From assembly GCF_014640295.1 (NCBI RefSeq), contig NZ_BMGR01000019.1:1-64000 (forward strand): DNA of 64,000 bases. The letters are read 5' to 3'. This document shows, piece by piece, positions 27,867 through 37,365 of the stretch. Each line of letters begins with the position of its first letter. Within the stretch, counting starts at the first letter, position 1. Made by a program: the position numbers and the translations under genes. The DNA is from Paenibacillus abyssi (lineage in GTDB: Bacteria > Bacillota > Bacilli > Paenibacillales > Paenibacillaceae). The notes below the pieces were generated by a model, which saw nothing but the letters and a program-made list of their open reading frames with translations, made no database searches and was not told the origin of the DNA.

Positions 27867-29492
27867 TCATGCATTCTCCTTAAACTCTTTAATCGTACGG
27901 CCGGTATATTTCTTAAACACGTTTGAAAAATAGATCGGATCGTTAAAACCGACAAGCAAAGCCACATTGACCGCTTTCATGTCTTTTTCCGCCAGCAGCT
28001 CCTTCGCCTTCTCGATGCGAATTTGAATGAGGTATTTTTTGAATGAGCAGCCCGTTTCCTGCTTGAACAATTCGCTGAAATAGGTCCGGTTCATATGGTA
28101 TTTCAGAGCCATACTTTCCAGTGTCAAGCTTTCGTAAAAACAGCGATCCATATATTCGCGGGCTTGTTGGATGACATTTTTAGTTTCATAGTTTGATGTA
28201 TTACACACCTCGGCTATGTCGTCTAAAAGCTGAATGAGGCCGTATTTCATATCATCCTTTAATTCAAAGGAGTCGATCCACTCATGAAACCGCGGAAGGC
28301 TGTATTCTGATTGGCCTCGCACTGACAGCTGCATTTTGGGAAGATTCATCTCCACCGCGCGGTAAATCTGTGCAGCCAACTCCCTGTATTTCGCACGCTC
28401 TTCTCCATACTGCTTGCCAGCCTCGGCAAAAAGCTCTTGAATCTGTGTCACAATGGCTTTTCTGTCATTTTGCTTTATATTATCCATCAGTAAACCGCTC
28501 TTTTCTGCATTCCACAAATGCAGCAACCCGGCATCACCGAAATCAATATCATCATAGAAGGCAATCCTGGATATCTCCTTGTCCTGCCACAGGTAGGATG
28601 TCTCCAGATAGTATGGATGGGTCGACATGATCGAATCAAAGGGTCTGCTGATCGACACATTGATTTTTGTCTTGTTATAGGTCTCTATATTATCCGTTAC
28701 TTTCTGATAGATGCCTGCCAGCACTTCGCGAATCTCTGAGGGATCGTCAAATCCATGGATACAGATGTATTCGTTCTCTCTGAACTCACTCTTGAAGCCG
28801 ACAAAGTGAATCGTATGCGGGATCGTCTCCGCCATCACATTCTCGATCGCAAAAAAGACGAGCGCCGTATTTTTGCCGTAAAAGGATTTCACAGCTTCGT
28901 AATCAATGACATTAATAATCGCCAGCGCATAATGCCCAAAACGAAGATTGATGTCCATCAGCTCGATTTTTTCGAGTAGATTGTGCGTATCCATCTGGCT
29001 GCCCTGCAGCATCGTGTTAAGCAGATTGCGTTTTAACAGAGGAACGCTTTGATTAAGCAATATATGCTGCTCAATCTTCTCCTTTCTGTTCTTCATGCGA
29101 ATCCCCAGTTCGTCCACAACTTTCTGCAGCGCTTTCTCCAGCTCCTCTTTGATAATCGGCTTTAGCAAATAATCCGACGCTCCGCACACGATCGCTTTCT
29201 TCGCATACTCGAAGTCGGAGTAGCCGCTTAACACGATGATCTTGATCAAGGGAAACTCTTTGTTCAAAATCTCCAGGAAAGCCATTCCTCCCATGCCCGG
29301 CATGCGCATGTCCAATAAAATGATATCCGGAGGATGGACCTTGATCGCTTCATAGGCCTCCTCCGCATTCTGCGCTTGGCCCATCAGGCGAATATTGAGC
29401 TCATCCCACTTAATTTTGCCGATCAAGCTGCGTCTGACCCCGATTTCATCCTCCACAATAAACACGTTAAATGTATCTTTATGAGGGTCCAT
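27867..29492 (-). CDS. response regulator, REC + AraC-type HTH (YesN family)
   Basis: 541 residues. Receiver with acidic pair (IVEDEIG), phosphoacceptor Asp in DIILLDMRMPGMGG and Lys in YLLKPI; C-terminal AraC double HTH (LTLESMALKYHMNRTYFSELF, VALLVGFNDPIYFSNVFKKYTG). 15 bp downstream of the kinase gene and 19 bp before the lipoprotein gene. Expected to activate the ribose-type transporter genes downstream of it in function; its binding site was not identified. Confidence 0.92.
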   Translation of the reverse strand: MDPHKDTFNVFIVEDEIGVRRSLIGKIKWDELNIRLMGQAQNAEEAYEAIKVHPPDIILLDMRMPGMGGMAFLEILNKEFPLIKIIVLSGYSDFEYAKKAIVCGASDYLLKPIIKEELEKALQKVVDELGIRMKNRKEKIEQHILLNQSVPLLKRNLLNTMLQGSQMDTHNLLEKIELMDINLRFGHYALAIINVIDYEAVKSFYGKNTALVFFAIENVMAETIPHTIHFVGFKSEFRENEYICIHGFDDPSEIREVLAGIYQKVTDNIETYNKTKINVSISRPFDSIMSTHPYYLETSYLWQDKEISRIAFYDDIDFGDAGLLHLWNAEKSGLLMDNIKQNDRKAIVTQIQELFAEAGKQYGEERAKYRELAAQIYRAVEMNLPKMQLSVRGQSEYSLPRFHEWIDSFELKDDMKYGLIQLLDDIAEVCNTSNYETKNVIQQAREYMDRCFYESLTLESMALKYHMNRTYFSELFKQETGCSFKKYLIQIRIEKAKELLAEKDMKAVNVALLVGFNDPIYFSNVFKKYTGRTIKEFKENA

Positions 29493-29507
29493 GCTGTTCT
29501 CCCCATT

Positions 29508-31319
29508 TCATTTGTAGTCAATCCCAGGAATGTTAATAATGACTGTCGTTCCCTCATGCTCCTCACTGACGATGTCGAATATTAACTCCTCTCCAAACAC
29601 AATCCTTAACCGGTTAAATACATTCTTCAATCCCAGATTGCTTGAAGCGCTCATGTCAAAATAAGAATGCCCGGACATCCGCTTGTATCGCTCGAAATCG
29701 GATAATTTATCGGCGCTGAATCCTGCGCCGTTGTCGGCAATCCGTATTTCCACCCTCTCGCCGTTCCTATTGGCGGATATGCGAATGAAGCCTTTTCCCA
29801 GCTTTTTTTCAACGCCATGCTTGATGGAGTTTTCAAGTAACGGCTGCAGCACCATTTTTGCAATTTTACAATGAAGGATGGTGTCATCGATATCCCACTG
29901 TACATCCAATTGATCCTCAAACCTGCTTTTTAAAATTAAAACGAAGTTACGGCTGTTCTCCAATTCGTCTGCCAGCGCAACCTGATCTCTGGACAAATCA
30001 ATGTTGTATCTCAACATTTTGCTCAATGACTGGGTAATCTCTGAAATTTGTTCCACGCCTTCATAATCGGCAATACCGTTTATCACTTCAAGCGTGTTAT
30101 ATAAAAAATGAGGGTTAATTTGCATTAATAGAGCTTTAAGCTCCGCATCTTTTTTGTGAAGCTCTGTTTCATATTGGATTTTTATTAACTGATTGATTCT
30201 CGTAACCATGGAATGGAAACTGTTATTTAATTGATGGATTTCCCGGTTTGTATTGCCCATTTTCTCACGGCCGATATTAAAATTGCCGCTCTCCACTCTG
30301 GTCATTAGGCTATTCAGCCGCTGGATCGGCCTTGTCATATAGATCGACAAATAATAAGAAAGAAGGAATACCAGAATTAGTGAGAGAATGCTGACGGCCA
30401 GCGTGATATCCCGCAGGCTTTGCAATCCTTCAGTGAGCTCGGACATGGGCACGGAGCCCACGACTGCGAGCCCGCTGTTCATGAGCGTATTATAGGAAAA
30501 AATAATATCCTTGCCATTCATCTCGGCTACAAAGGAATCCGCGCGTATCGTTTCCAGACGGGAGCGGATACTGTCATCGACCGGTTTGCCGATGCGTGCA
30601 TGATTGGAATGATAAAGATAAGTATCGTTGTTCCGTACAATTTGCATAATTCCACCGCTGCGGTACTCGATCTCTCTGAAATAGGAGGCAAATGAGGAAA
30701 GAGATTTATCATAGCTGATATACCCGAGCCTCTCGCCGCTCACCGGGTGGATGATTGCCCGGGACGCCGTAAAGCTGTAGATGCCATTCACCTCAAACGT
30801 ATGCATATCAAAGATAAGGTCATCGCCGTCATTGTCTTTCATTAGCTGCTGCCATGTAAGCTCCTCCGGAGAATTATACTTGTGATTATATGTGTCCGCG
30901 TTTCTGGCATAGCTTATCAATTGCCCATCATCCGAGAAGATGCGTATACTGATATACTCTTCATCGTTATCGAGAAGATCCTTCATATAAGTAGATAGGT
31001 AAGCTAGATTTACAGGATCGGATAAGTCGGCGTGGATGCTGCTTGTTCCATCAGCGGCGGCGTTTTTGATAATTAATGCGGTGAATATATCGGATTGGTC
31101 ATAGATTTCCTTCAGATACGAATTGACGTTCCGGTTAATACTTTGAAGGAGCAGGTCATTATTTTGCATCGCTTCGCGGGTTATTAAGTCAGCTGCTACC
31201 CGATAGGATAAACTGCCGACAATAATGAGGGGCACCAAGTTAATTAACAAATAGGTTAATAACAATTGATACTGCATGCTTCTCATGTTGAAAATCCTGT
31301 TCACCAGCTTGCGCATCAT
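29508..31319 (-). CDS. sensor histidine kinase (YesM family)
   Basis: 603 residues from the ATG at 31319 (MMRKLVNRIFNMRS), which has GGGGGA upstream; an earlier ATG lacks one. Membrane spans at about 18-40 and 290-315 flank a dCache-like extracellular sensor; then HAMP, phospho-His in QINPHFLYNTLEVI and HATPase (ADNGAGFS, LGLKNVFNRLRI). Partner of the regulator that follows. Probably senses sugar directly or through the lipoprotein encoded at 26873-27847. Confidence 0.92.
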   Translation of the reverse strand: MMRKLVNRIFNMRSMQYQLLLTYLLINLVPLIIVGSLSYRVAADLITREAMQNNDLLLQSINRNVNSYLKEIYDQSDIFTALIIKNAAADGTSSIHADLSDPVNLAYLSTYMKDLLDNDEEYISIRIFSDDGQLISYARNADTYNHKYNSPEELTWQQLMKDNDGDDLIFDMHTFEVNGIYSFTASRAIIHPVSGERLGYISYDKSLSSFASYFREIEYRSGGIMQIVRNNDTYLYHSNHARIGKPVDDSIRSRLETIRADSFVAEMNGKDIIFSYNTLMNSGLAVVGSVPMSELTEGLQSLRDITLAVSILSLILVFLLSYYLSIYMTRPIQRLNSLMTRVESGNFNIGREKMGNTNREIHQLNNSFHSMVTRINQLIKIQYETELHKKDAELKALLMQINPHFLYNTLEVINGIADYEGVEQISEITQSLSKMLRYNIDLSRDQVALADELENSRNFVLILKSRFEDQLDVQWDIDDTILHCKIAKMVLQPLLENSIKHGVEKKLGKGFIRISANRNGERVEIRIADNGAGFSADKLSDFERYKRMSGHSYFDMSASSNLGLKNVFNRLRIVFGEELIFDIVSEEHEGTTVIINIPGIDYK

Positions 31320-31354
31320 GCGTGGTTCCCCCATTCTACTTCAAAACGTATACA

Positions 31355-31416
31355 ATATAAAATATACGCCAAGATGACAGTCTCTGAACGCAGTCGGAGG
31401 CTGTCACCTTTGGCGT
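31355..31416 (-). terminator. terminator of the ribose-type ABC operon
   Basis: Long interrupted stem CGCCAA..GACAG / CTGTCA..TTGGCG (31367-31416) followed by an AT-rich tract on the minus strand. Lies between the binding-protein stop (31431) and the kinase start. Confidence 0.7.
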
Positions 31417-31430
31417 AACATCAATGCAGT

Positions 31431-32393
31431 TTATTGAAAATCAGCAAGATTTTCTTTCGTTACGAGCTGGAACGGAATGAAGTTCATATGCTCTACCGTC
31501 TCACCATTTGCCGATTTCACGGCAATTTCAAGCGCCGTGCTTCCTTGGCCTCGCGCATCCTGGAATACCGTTGCCGCCAGTTTGTCTTCGCCGACGGATT
31601 TCAGCGCATCCGGGATTGCATCGATTCCAACTACCATGATTTCATCCTGTTTTCCCGCAGCTTCAATTGCATTGTAAGCGCCAAGCGCCATTTCGTCATT
31701 TTGGGCAATGACCGCATCGATGTCCGGGTACGTTTGCAGCCAGTTTTCCATCAAAGACAAGGCTTGTGCACGATCCCAATTTGCGGTTTGTTCAGCCAGT
31801 ACTTGTACGTCGGGATTTAGGGATAATACCTGCTTGATCCCTTCCGAACGGTTTATTTGAGCCGAATTGCCATTCGGTCCATGCATAATGACTACATTTC
31901 CCGTTCCGCCCAGCTTTTCCAGAACGAATTCGGTTTCCATCTTGCCCGCGATGACATCATCCGAACCGACGAAGGCTGTTGCCTTATCGAGATTCGCTAC
32001 CTCAGCGGTTAGAATAATAACCGGAATGTTCGCATTAACCGCCAGATCTATGGCAGGCGCTACACCGTTTCGATCCGTGGGACTGACGATGATGGCATCT
32101 ACTTTTTGCGTAATGTAGTTCTCGACTTGCGTAATTTGATTCTCCGCTTTACCTTGTCCGTCGTTCTCAATCAATTCAACGCCGAGTTCTGCCGCCTTAT
32201 CGCGGATAGCGTTTTGCGTGGCGATGATATATTCATTTTGCAGGTTGGAGTAAGTGACGCCTACTTTCATGGCTTTGGTCGCTTCTTCTCCTGCGCCCGC
32301 CGTTGTTGCCGCCGGCTCATTGCCGCCGCTGCCGCATGCCGCCAATACAAATGTCAGCAGTGTTACAAACACTAAAATGTTCATTTTTTTCAT
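31431..32393 (-). CDS. sugar ABC transporter substrate-binding lipoprotein (RbsB-like)
   Basis: 320 residues, lipobox LAAC at about 17-20, RbsB/peripla_BP_4 fold. Last gene after the ATPase and permease genes, all on one strand with short gaps. ATG at 32393 behind GGGGGAAT. Ligand unresolved: a pentose, hexose or inositol-type sugar fits the family. Nearly collinear paralogue of the protein at 26873-27847. Confidence 0.9.
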   Translation of the reverse strand: MKKMNILVFVTLLTFVLAACGSGGNEPAATTAGAGEEATKAMKVGVTYSNLQNEYIIATQNAIRDKAAELGVELIENDGQGKAENQITQVENYITQKVDAIIVSPTDRNGVAPAIDLAVNANIPVIILTAEVANLDKATAFVGSDDVIAGKMETEFVLEKLGGTGNVVIMHGPNGNSAQINRSEGIKQVLSLNPDVQVLAEQTANWDRAQALSLMENWLQTYPDIDAVIAQNDEMALGAYNAIEAAGKQDEIMVVGIDAIPDALKSVGEDKLAATVFQDARGQGSTALEIAVKSANGETVEHMNFIPFQLVTKENLADFQ

Positions 32394-32447
32394 TGAAATT
32401 CCCCCAATCGTTTTTTTATAACATCGCCAAATGCAGCGAATGTATCG

Positions 32448-33401
32448 TTATTGATTCTTTTTATCCAAAAGCACGGCCAATACGATGATCGCGCCTTTGA
32501 TAATCTGCTGATAGTAAGAGGATACATTCAGCAGATCCAGCCCGTTGTTCATAATGCCGATGATCAACACCCCAACGACTGTTCCAACGATCCTGCCCCT
32601 GCCTCCGGCAAGGCTTGTCCCGCCGATTACGACGGCGGCAATGGCGTCGAGCTCATAACCGGTACCAAGAACGGGGGAGCCTGTCATTACCCTTGAGGAG
32701 AGCAGGATTCCCGCAAGTCCCGCTGCCAAACCCGATATCGCGTAGACCGCAACCTCAACTCTGCCGACTTTGACGCCCGACAGCTTGGCCGCTTTTTCAT
32801 TGCCTCCCGAAGCAAATACGTGCCGTCCGAACTTGGTTACATGAAGCGCAAAGAAGCCAAGCAGGATAACCCCTACGAAAATGAGAACAGGTACGGGAAT
32901 CCCGGCAATATAACCGCCGCCAATAAAGCCGTAGCCTGCGTTCAGGTTGATGATCGGCCGCCCGTCTGTATAGACCAGCGTCAAACCTCTTGCTGCGGTC
33001 ATCATTCCCAGCGTCACGATGAAAGAAGCGACTTTCCAGCGGGAGATGATGATCCCGTTAATGCATCCCAAAACCAGGCCGGCAATCAAGCCAAGCGTGA
33101 TCGGCACAATCGTCGGATACATGTCCGAATGCGCAAAGCTGGAGGCGACAACTGCGGAAAAAGCGAGGATGGAACCAACCGATAGATCAATTCCTCCCCT
33201 GATGATGACGAATGTCATGCCGATCGCAATAATGCCGCTGATCGATGCTTGGCGGAGAATGTTCAGCAGATTGGTCACCGTCAGGAACGATTCCGAACTG
33301 ACCGATAACACAATCAGCAGGATGCCAAATGCAATATAAATGCCATACTTGGCTAAATATTTACCGGTGTCTTTTTTTAGGCTCAAACTTAAGCTGCTCA
33401 T
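32448..33401 (-). CDS. sugar ABC transporter permease (RbsC-like)
   Basis: 317 residues, about eight hydrophobic segments, with the family motifs IGMTFVIIRGGIDLSVGS and GYELDAIAAVVIGGTSLAGG. ATG at 33401 behind AAAGGAG. Between the ATPase and binding-protein genes. Confidence 0.93.
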   Translation of the reverse strand: MSSLSLSLKKDTGKYLAKYGIYIAFGILLIVLSVSSESFLTVTNLLNILRQASISGIIAIGMTFVIIRGGIDLSVGSILAFSAVVASSFAHSDMYPTIVPITLGLIAGLVLGCINGIIISRWKVASFIVTLGMMTAARGLTLVYTDGRPIINLNAGYGFIGGGYIAGIPVPVLIFVGVILLGFFALHVTKFGRHVFASGGNEKAAKLSGVKVGRVEVAVYAISGLAAGLAGILLSSRVMTGSPVLGTGYELDAIAAVVIGGTSLAGGRGRIVGTVVGVLIIGIMNNGLDLLNVSSYYQQIIKGAIIVLAVLLDKKNQ

Positions 33402-33423
33402 TTTTGCGATTCTCCTTTGCCTG

Positions 33424-34947
33424 TCATACTGTTTGTTTCAAACGTTTCTTTTTGAAACCTGTCGCGCATTCCATAATGCTCTCCTGGTTAAAGTCCTCGC
33501 GGCTGAATTCACCGGTGATTGTTCCTTCATGGAGCACAAGCACGCGGTCGCTCATTCCGAGCAGCTCGGGCATTTCGGAAGAGACCATGATAATCGCTTT
33601 ACCGTCATGGGCCAGCTGATTAATAATTTTATAGATCTCGGATTTTGCGCCGATATCGATGCCTCTTGTTGGTTCATCCAGAATGAGAAGATCAGGATTG
33701 CAGAGCAGCCATTTGGCCAAGACCACTTTCTGCTGGTTACCGCCGCTTAACGTGTCCACCATGGTATTGCGGCTCGATGCTTTGACATTGAGATATTTCA
33801 TCTGGCGGTCCGCAACCTCACGCTCTTCTTTGAATTTCACGATTTGGCCAAAGCGCACGTAGCGGTCCAGGTTCACCAGCGTCATGTTATCCTTTACGGA
33901 AAAATTCAGGTTAAGGCCAAAAAGCTTCCTGTCCTCGGTCACCAGAGAAATGCCCCGTTCAATCGCTTTTTGCGGCGAGTCGATGACGACTTTTTGATTT
34001 TGGATATAGATCTCCCCGCCGTCGATCTTTCTCGCGCCAAAAATGGCCTCCACAAGCTCGGTTCTTCCAGCCCCCATCAATCCTGCGATACCCAGAATTT
34101 CGCCCTTTCTTACCTCAAGGTTAATATCTTTGAATTTCCCGTTCAGCGACAAGTTTTTAACCTCGAGAAACCGGTCGCCGATCGGAGAAGGCTGCCTGAC
34201 GTACATATCCGCCAGGTTCCGGCCAACCATCAGGGAGATTAATTTCTGCTGGTCCAGTTCTTTGGTCGATTTTGTATCGATATAGGTCCCGTCGCGCATG
34301 ACGGTGATCGTATCACAGATGGTATAAATCTCGCTCATTTTGTGAGAGATATAAATAATAGCCTTGCCCTGTGAAGTCAACTTGCGAATGATCTCAAATA
34401 ACTTGTCGACCTCCCGGTCGGTAATCGCTGAAGTAGGCTCATCCATAACAATGATATCAGCGTTGTAGGAAATCGCCTTTACGATTTCAACCATTTGCAT
34501 TTCTGCGACACTGAGTTCATGGAGTTTTTTGTCCGGGTCGATCGCCATATCTACCGAACGGAACAATTCCATCGTCTTGCGGCGCATTTCCTTCCTGTTC
34601 ACGATGCCCAGCCTTCTGCAGGGCTCCCGGCCTGTAAAGATATTCTCAGCAATCGTCATATCCAGGATCGAATTGAGTTCCTGATGCACGATGCTGATTC
34701 CGGCATTCATGGCGTCGAGCGGCTCAGCAAACCGGACTTTTTGTCCCTTCAACACAATTTCTCCGCGATCCGGCTGATAAATGCCGGTCAATATTTTCAT
34801 CAGCGTGGATTTGCCTGCGCCATTCTCTCCCATAAGCGCATGGACCTCGCCTCTTTTTATATTCAACGATACGTCACTCAGCGCTACAACGCTTGAAAAC
34901 GCTTTACTAATGTTCTTCATTTGCAGAATATAGGGCTTATCCTCCAT
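33424..34947 (-). CDS. sugar ABC transporter ATP-binding protein, two ATPase domains (RbsA/MglA-like)
   Basis: 507 residues from ATG 34947 (MEDKPYILQM), nine bases after GAGGGG; ATG 34956 overlaps that site. Domain 1: Walker A GENGAGKST, signature LSVAEMQ, Walker B IIVMDEPTS. Domain 2: degenerate Walker A (GLMGAGRTE), signature LSGGNQQKV, Walker B LLILDEPTRG. This tandem layout is typical of ribose/galactose importers. First gene of the transporter operon. Confidence 0.94.
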   Translation of the reverse strand: MEDKPYILQMKNISKAFSSVVALSDVSLNIKRGEVHALMGENGAGKSTLMKILTGIYQPDRGEIVLKGQKVRFAEPLDAMNAGISIVHQELNSILDMTIAENIFTGREPCRRLGIVNRKEMRRKTMELFRSVDMAIDPDKKLHELSVAEMQMVEIVKAISYNADIIVMDEPTSAITDREVDKLFEIIRKLTSQGKAIIYISHKMSEIYTICDTITVMRDGTYIDTKSTKELDQQKLISLMVGRNLADMYVRQPSPIGDRFLEVKNLSLNGKFKDINLEVRKGEILGIAGLMGAGRTELVEAIFGARKIDGGEIYIQNQKVVIDSPQKAIERGISLVTEDRKLFGLNLNFSVKDNMTLVNLDRYVRFGQIVKFKEEREVADRQMKYLNVKASSRNTMVDTLSGGNQQKVVLAKWLLCNPDLLILDEPTRGIDIGAKSEIYKIINQLAHDGKAIIMVSSEMPELLGMSDRVLVLHEGTITGEFSREDFNQESIMECATGFKKKRLKQTV

Positions 34948-35132
34948 ACTTCCCATCCCCTCATCAACGATAGTTCTGATTATAGACTGTGAAAAATTAT
35001 AAAAATATGGATCTTTTTCGGAACCCGCTGTGAATTTTTTCGGAAATTAGACATAAAAAAGACGCCTCAATACGTATGAGAGCCTTCTCTTCATGCCTTA
35101 TGTTATGGATCGTTAGAAGCTTGGCCAAACCG

Positions 35133-36110
35133 TCAAACGCTCGAACGCTCGATCAGCCGGTATTCAAGCTCCCGATACTCCGGCAGTTCCCTTATTTTCA
35201 TGATTTGATCGTATGCGATACGAAACGCCTGGCTGCCCATTTCATACAGTTGATTATCAATGGTCGTCAGATCAAATACCTCGGCAATCGGTTGATTGTC
35301 AAATCCGATGACAGCAAGGTCTTCGGGAACCCTTAACCCGTTCTTTCCGGCTTCCATAATAATGCCTGCCGCTACCTGATCGCTTGTCACTAACAGAGCG
35401 GTCGGCCTGGTTTCCATCTGCAGCAGCTTTCTTAACACATCCACTCCATCTTCAATCCGGTAGCTCTGATAAAAGATCCATTCCTCGCGAATCGCCTCCT
35501 GAATGGAAGTAAGCGCATCGACATAGGCCCTCCGGCGCATCTGACTGTTAACGCCGTTATTTCTTCCCAGGCAAAAGCCGATATGACGATGGCCCCGTTC
35601 GATCAGATAATTTATGCCTCTGCGAAAACTTGTATAATGGTCAAGAAAAACGGAAGAAACAGGAGAACTGCCGACATCCTCGCAGGCCACAATCGGCCCG
35701 TAACGGGCATAGGGCTCAATCTGATCCAAAGGCATATGTTTAGAGCAAATGATGATGCCGTCAATCTGCTTTGTCTTCAACATTTTCAGCACGTTTATTT
35801 CATTTAGCTCATTATAATCCGTCTGGCACAGCATCAGCTGGTAATTATTTTTTAAGGCCTCGGCAGAGATCCCTTCTACCAGCCCAGTAAAATAAGGGTG
35901 GTTAATGAAGGGCAGCATAACGCCGATCACATTGGTTTTGCCATTGATCAATTGAACGGCACTCATATTTCTTGAATAGTTCAAATGCTCAATCGCCTCT
36001 AAGACGGCCTTGCGTTTGTCGCCGCTTACATATGCATGGTCATTCAATACCCGCGAGACCGTGGATACGGAAACCTTCGCGAGCTTGGCAATCTCTTTGA
36101 TATTGGCCAT
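35133..36110 (-). CDS. LacI-family transcriptional regulator
   Basis: 325 residues from ATG 36110 (MANIKEIAKLAKVSVSTVS) behind AAGGGG. N-terminal LacI HTH with hinge (RNMSAVQLINGKTN) and a sugar-binding domain. Located between the transporter operon and the PhyH and HAD genes, so it is a candidate controller of the shared element at 37299 and 38193 (inference). Effector unknown. Confidence 0.9.
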   Translation of the reverse strand: MANIKEIAKLAKVSVSTVSRVLNDHAYVSGDKRKAVLEAIEHLNYSRNMSAVQLINGKTNVIGVMLPFINHPYFTGLVEGISAEALKNNYQLMLCQTDYNELNEINVLKMLKTKQIDGIIICSKHMPLDQIEPYARYGPIVACEDVGSSPVSSVFLDHYTSFRRGINYLIERGHRHIGFCLGRNNGVNSQMRRRAYVDALTSIQEAIREEWIFYQSYRIEDGVDVLRKLLQMETRPTALLVTSDQVAAGIIMEAGKNGLRVPEDLAVIGFDNQPIAEVFDLTTIDNQLYEMGSQAFRIAYDQIMKIRELPEYRELEYRLIERSSV

Positions 36111-36224
36111 ATGAAGCACCCCTTTTATCCATTCTATACTATCATCACTATACTATAACTAGCAGTCCGCCGCTAAAAAGCTCCATTCCCTCAAGTGGGA
36201 CAAGTTAATCCCATCTACGTTGTG

Positions 36225-36250
36225 AAAAAAAGCTGAACTGCTTATTCAGC
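36225..36250 (-). terminator. terminator of the PhyH gene
   Basis: GCTGAA / TTCAGC stem (36232-36250) with seven T on the minus strand, 25 bp after the dioxygenase stop. Confidence 0.85.
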
Positions 36251-36275
36251 AGCCCAGCCTTTATACAAACTCGCT

Positions 36276-37205
36276 TTATTCTTGCCAGCTTCTCGATCCG
36301 AGCAACCTCTCGCCCAATACCGTTAGTGTCGCTCTTTCGTATTTTTCCTGCTCCCAGTTACGCGGATCTCCAGGGAATGCCATGCCTTTCGGAGGAATGC
36401 GGTCACTCCAGGATTCGATTCTCGACTGTTTCAATTCCTCGTTGCTCTCTTGTGCCGGGAACATGGAAATGTACTGCGCAATACGCGGCTTCGTCGAATG
36501 ATTCGGACGAATGCCATGTGCCAGCATGCTGTTGAAAATAAGCAGGTCGCCGGCTTTTGCAACTACTTTTGTTGGCGTAAAGCCAGTCGTATCCGGCTTG
36601 TGCGGATCTCTGTCGGCAGGCTGTGTTTTCACCCATTCATCAAAATCCCGGTACAATTCCGGAATACATTGAAAACCGCCCATTTCCAGATCGGTATCAA
36701 CGAGCGTCAATACGCCTTGAACATTTACGGGAATCGGATTCAGGGAAGTATTCACATCCCAGTGAATAAAGCCTTTATACTCATGTCCCGGCCGCATAGG
36801 AAGGTTCAGGTTGCAGCGGTCAATGCTGGACCACAACTGCTCGGTGCCCCAAATGTCCACAAAAGCATTGTACACTCTCTCATGCGTGCGGTTATCCCAT
36901 AAATATTGGTGGTTATAGAGCTCCACCATTCCCGTATTCGCCAGCTCTTTCATTTGAATCTCCCGGCGAGGGGCCGTATACCAGGTTGACGGATCCTGAG
37001 GATCTTTTTCTTCAAACTCCCAGATGAGATTGACCATACGGTCGATGTTCTCTTGCGGAATGGCATTCGGGATAATAACATAGCCGTTTTCTTTCCAGAA
37101 CTTCCAGTCTTCTTCGCTGAGCACTCTGAGCGGTTCGTTATTCGGGCGCTCATTTAGTTTAAAATCCGTTTCAATAATGTTATTCACTACGTTTTCTGTT
37201 TTCAT
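36276..37205 (-). CDS. phytanoyl-CoA dioxygenase (PhyH) family Fe(II)/2-oxoglutarate oxygenase
   Basis: 309 residues from ATG 37205 (MKTENVVNN) behind GGAGG. Double-stranded beta-helix fold with the iron triad HxD in GFIHWDVNTS and distal His in MLAHGIRPNHS, followed by the 2-oxoglutarate-binding Arg in KPRIAQY. Such enzymes hydroxylate or oxidise small molecules; the substrate here is unknown. It shares its upstream 22-bp element with the HAD phosphatase gene, so the two may act on the compound imported by the neighbouring transporter. Confidence 0.88.
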   Translation of the reverse strand: MKTENVVNNIIETDFKLNERPNNEPLRVLSEEDWKFWKENGYVIIPNAIPQENIDRMVNLIWEFEEKDPQDPSTWYTAPRREIQMKELANTGMVELYNHQYLWDNRTHERVYNAFVDIWGTEQLWSSIDRCNLNLPMRPGHEYKGFIHWDVNTSLNPIPVNVQGVLTLVDTDLEMGGFQCIPELYRDFDEWVKTQPADRDPHKPDTTGFTPTKVVAKAGDLLIFNSMLAHGIRPNHSTKPRIAQYISMFPAQESNEELKQSRIESWSDRIPPKGMAFPGDPRNWEQEKYERATLTVLGERLLGSRSWQE

Positions 37206-37298
37206 GTTTACCATCCTCCAATGATATCGTGTGATTCGGTGATCGTCCTTGCGAACGCCATCCGATGTAATAAATAACCCTTCGAAGACAGCTTAAAA

Positions 37299-37320
37299 TA
37301 TGAAATGCATCCCAGGTCAA
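37299..37320. promoter_or_regulatory. 22-bp shared operator, copy 1 (before PhyH)
   Basis: Exact 22-bp match to 38193-38214. Contains the dyad TGAAATGCATCCCA (TGnnATGCATnnCA). On the minus strand it starts with TTGACC, so it overlaps a probable -35 box, fitting a repressor site. Confidence 0.65.
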
Positions 37321-37365
37321 GCGTTTTCATAAAATTTTTTTTGACTTTTTATCTGGAACCTTTTT

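Noticed and set aside
35044-35085. Weak hairpin after the LacI gene
   Set aside because: Stem is only four or five pairs with mismatches, so not listed as a terminator.
37319-37333. Candidate cre site TGAAAACGCTTGAC before the PhyH gene
   Set aside because: Second half deviates from the consensus at several places and it is not conserved at the paired promoter.
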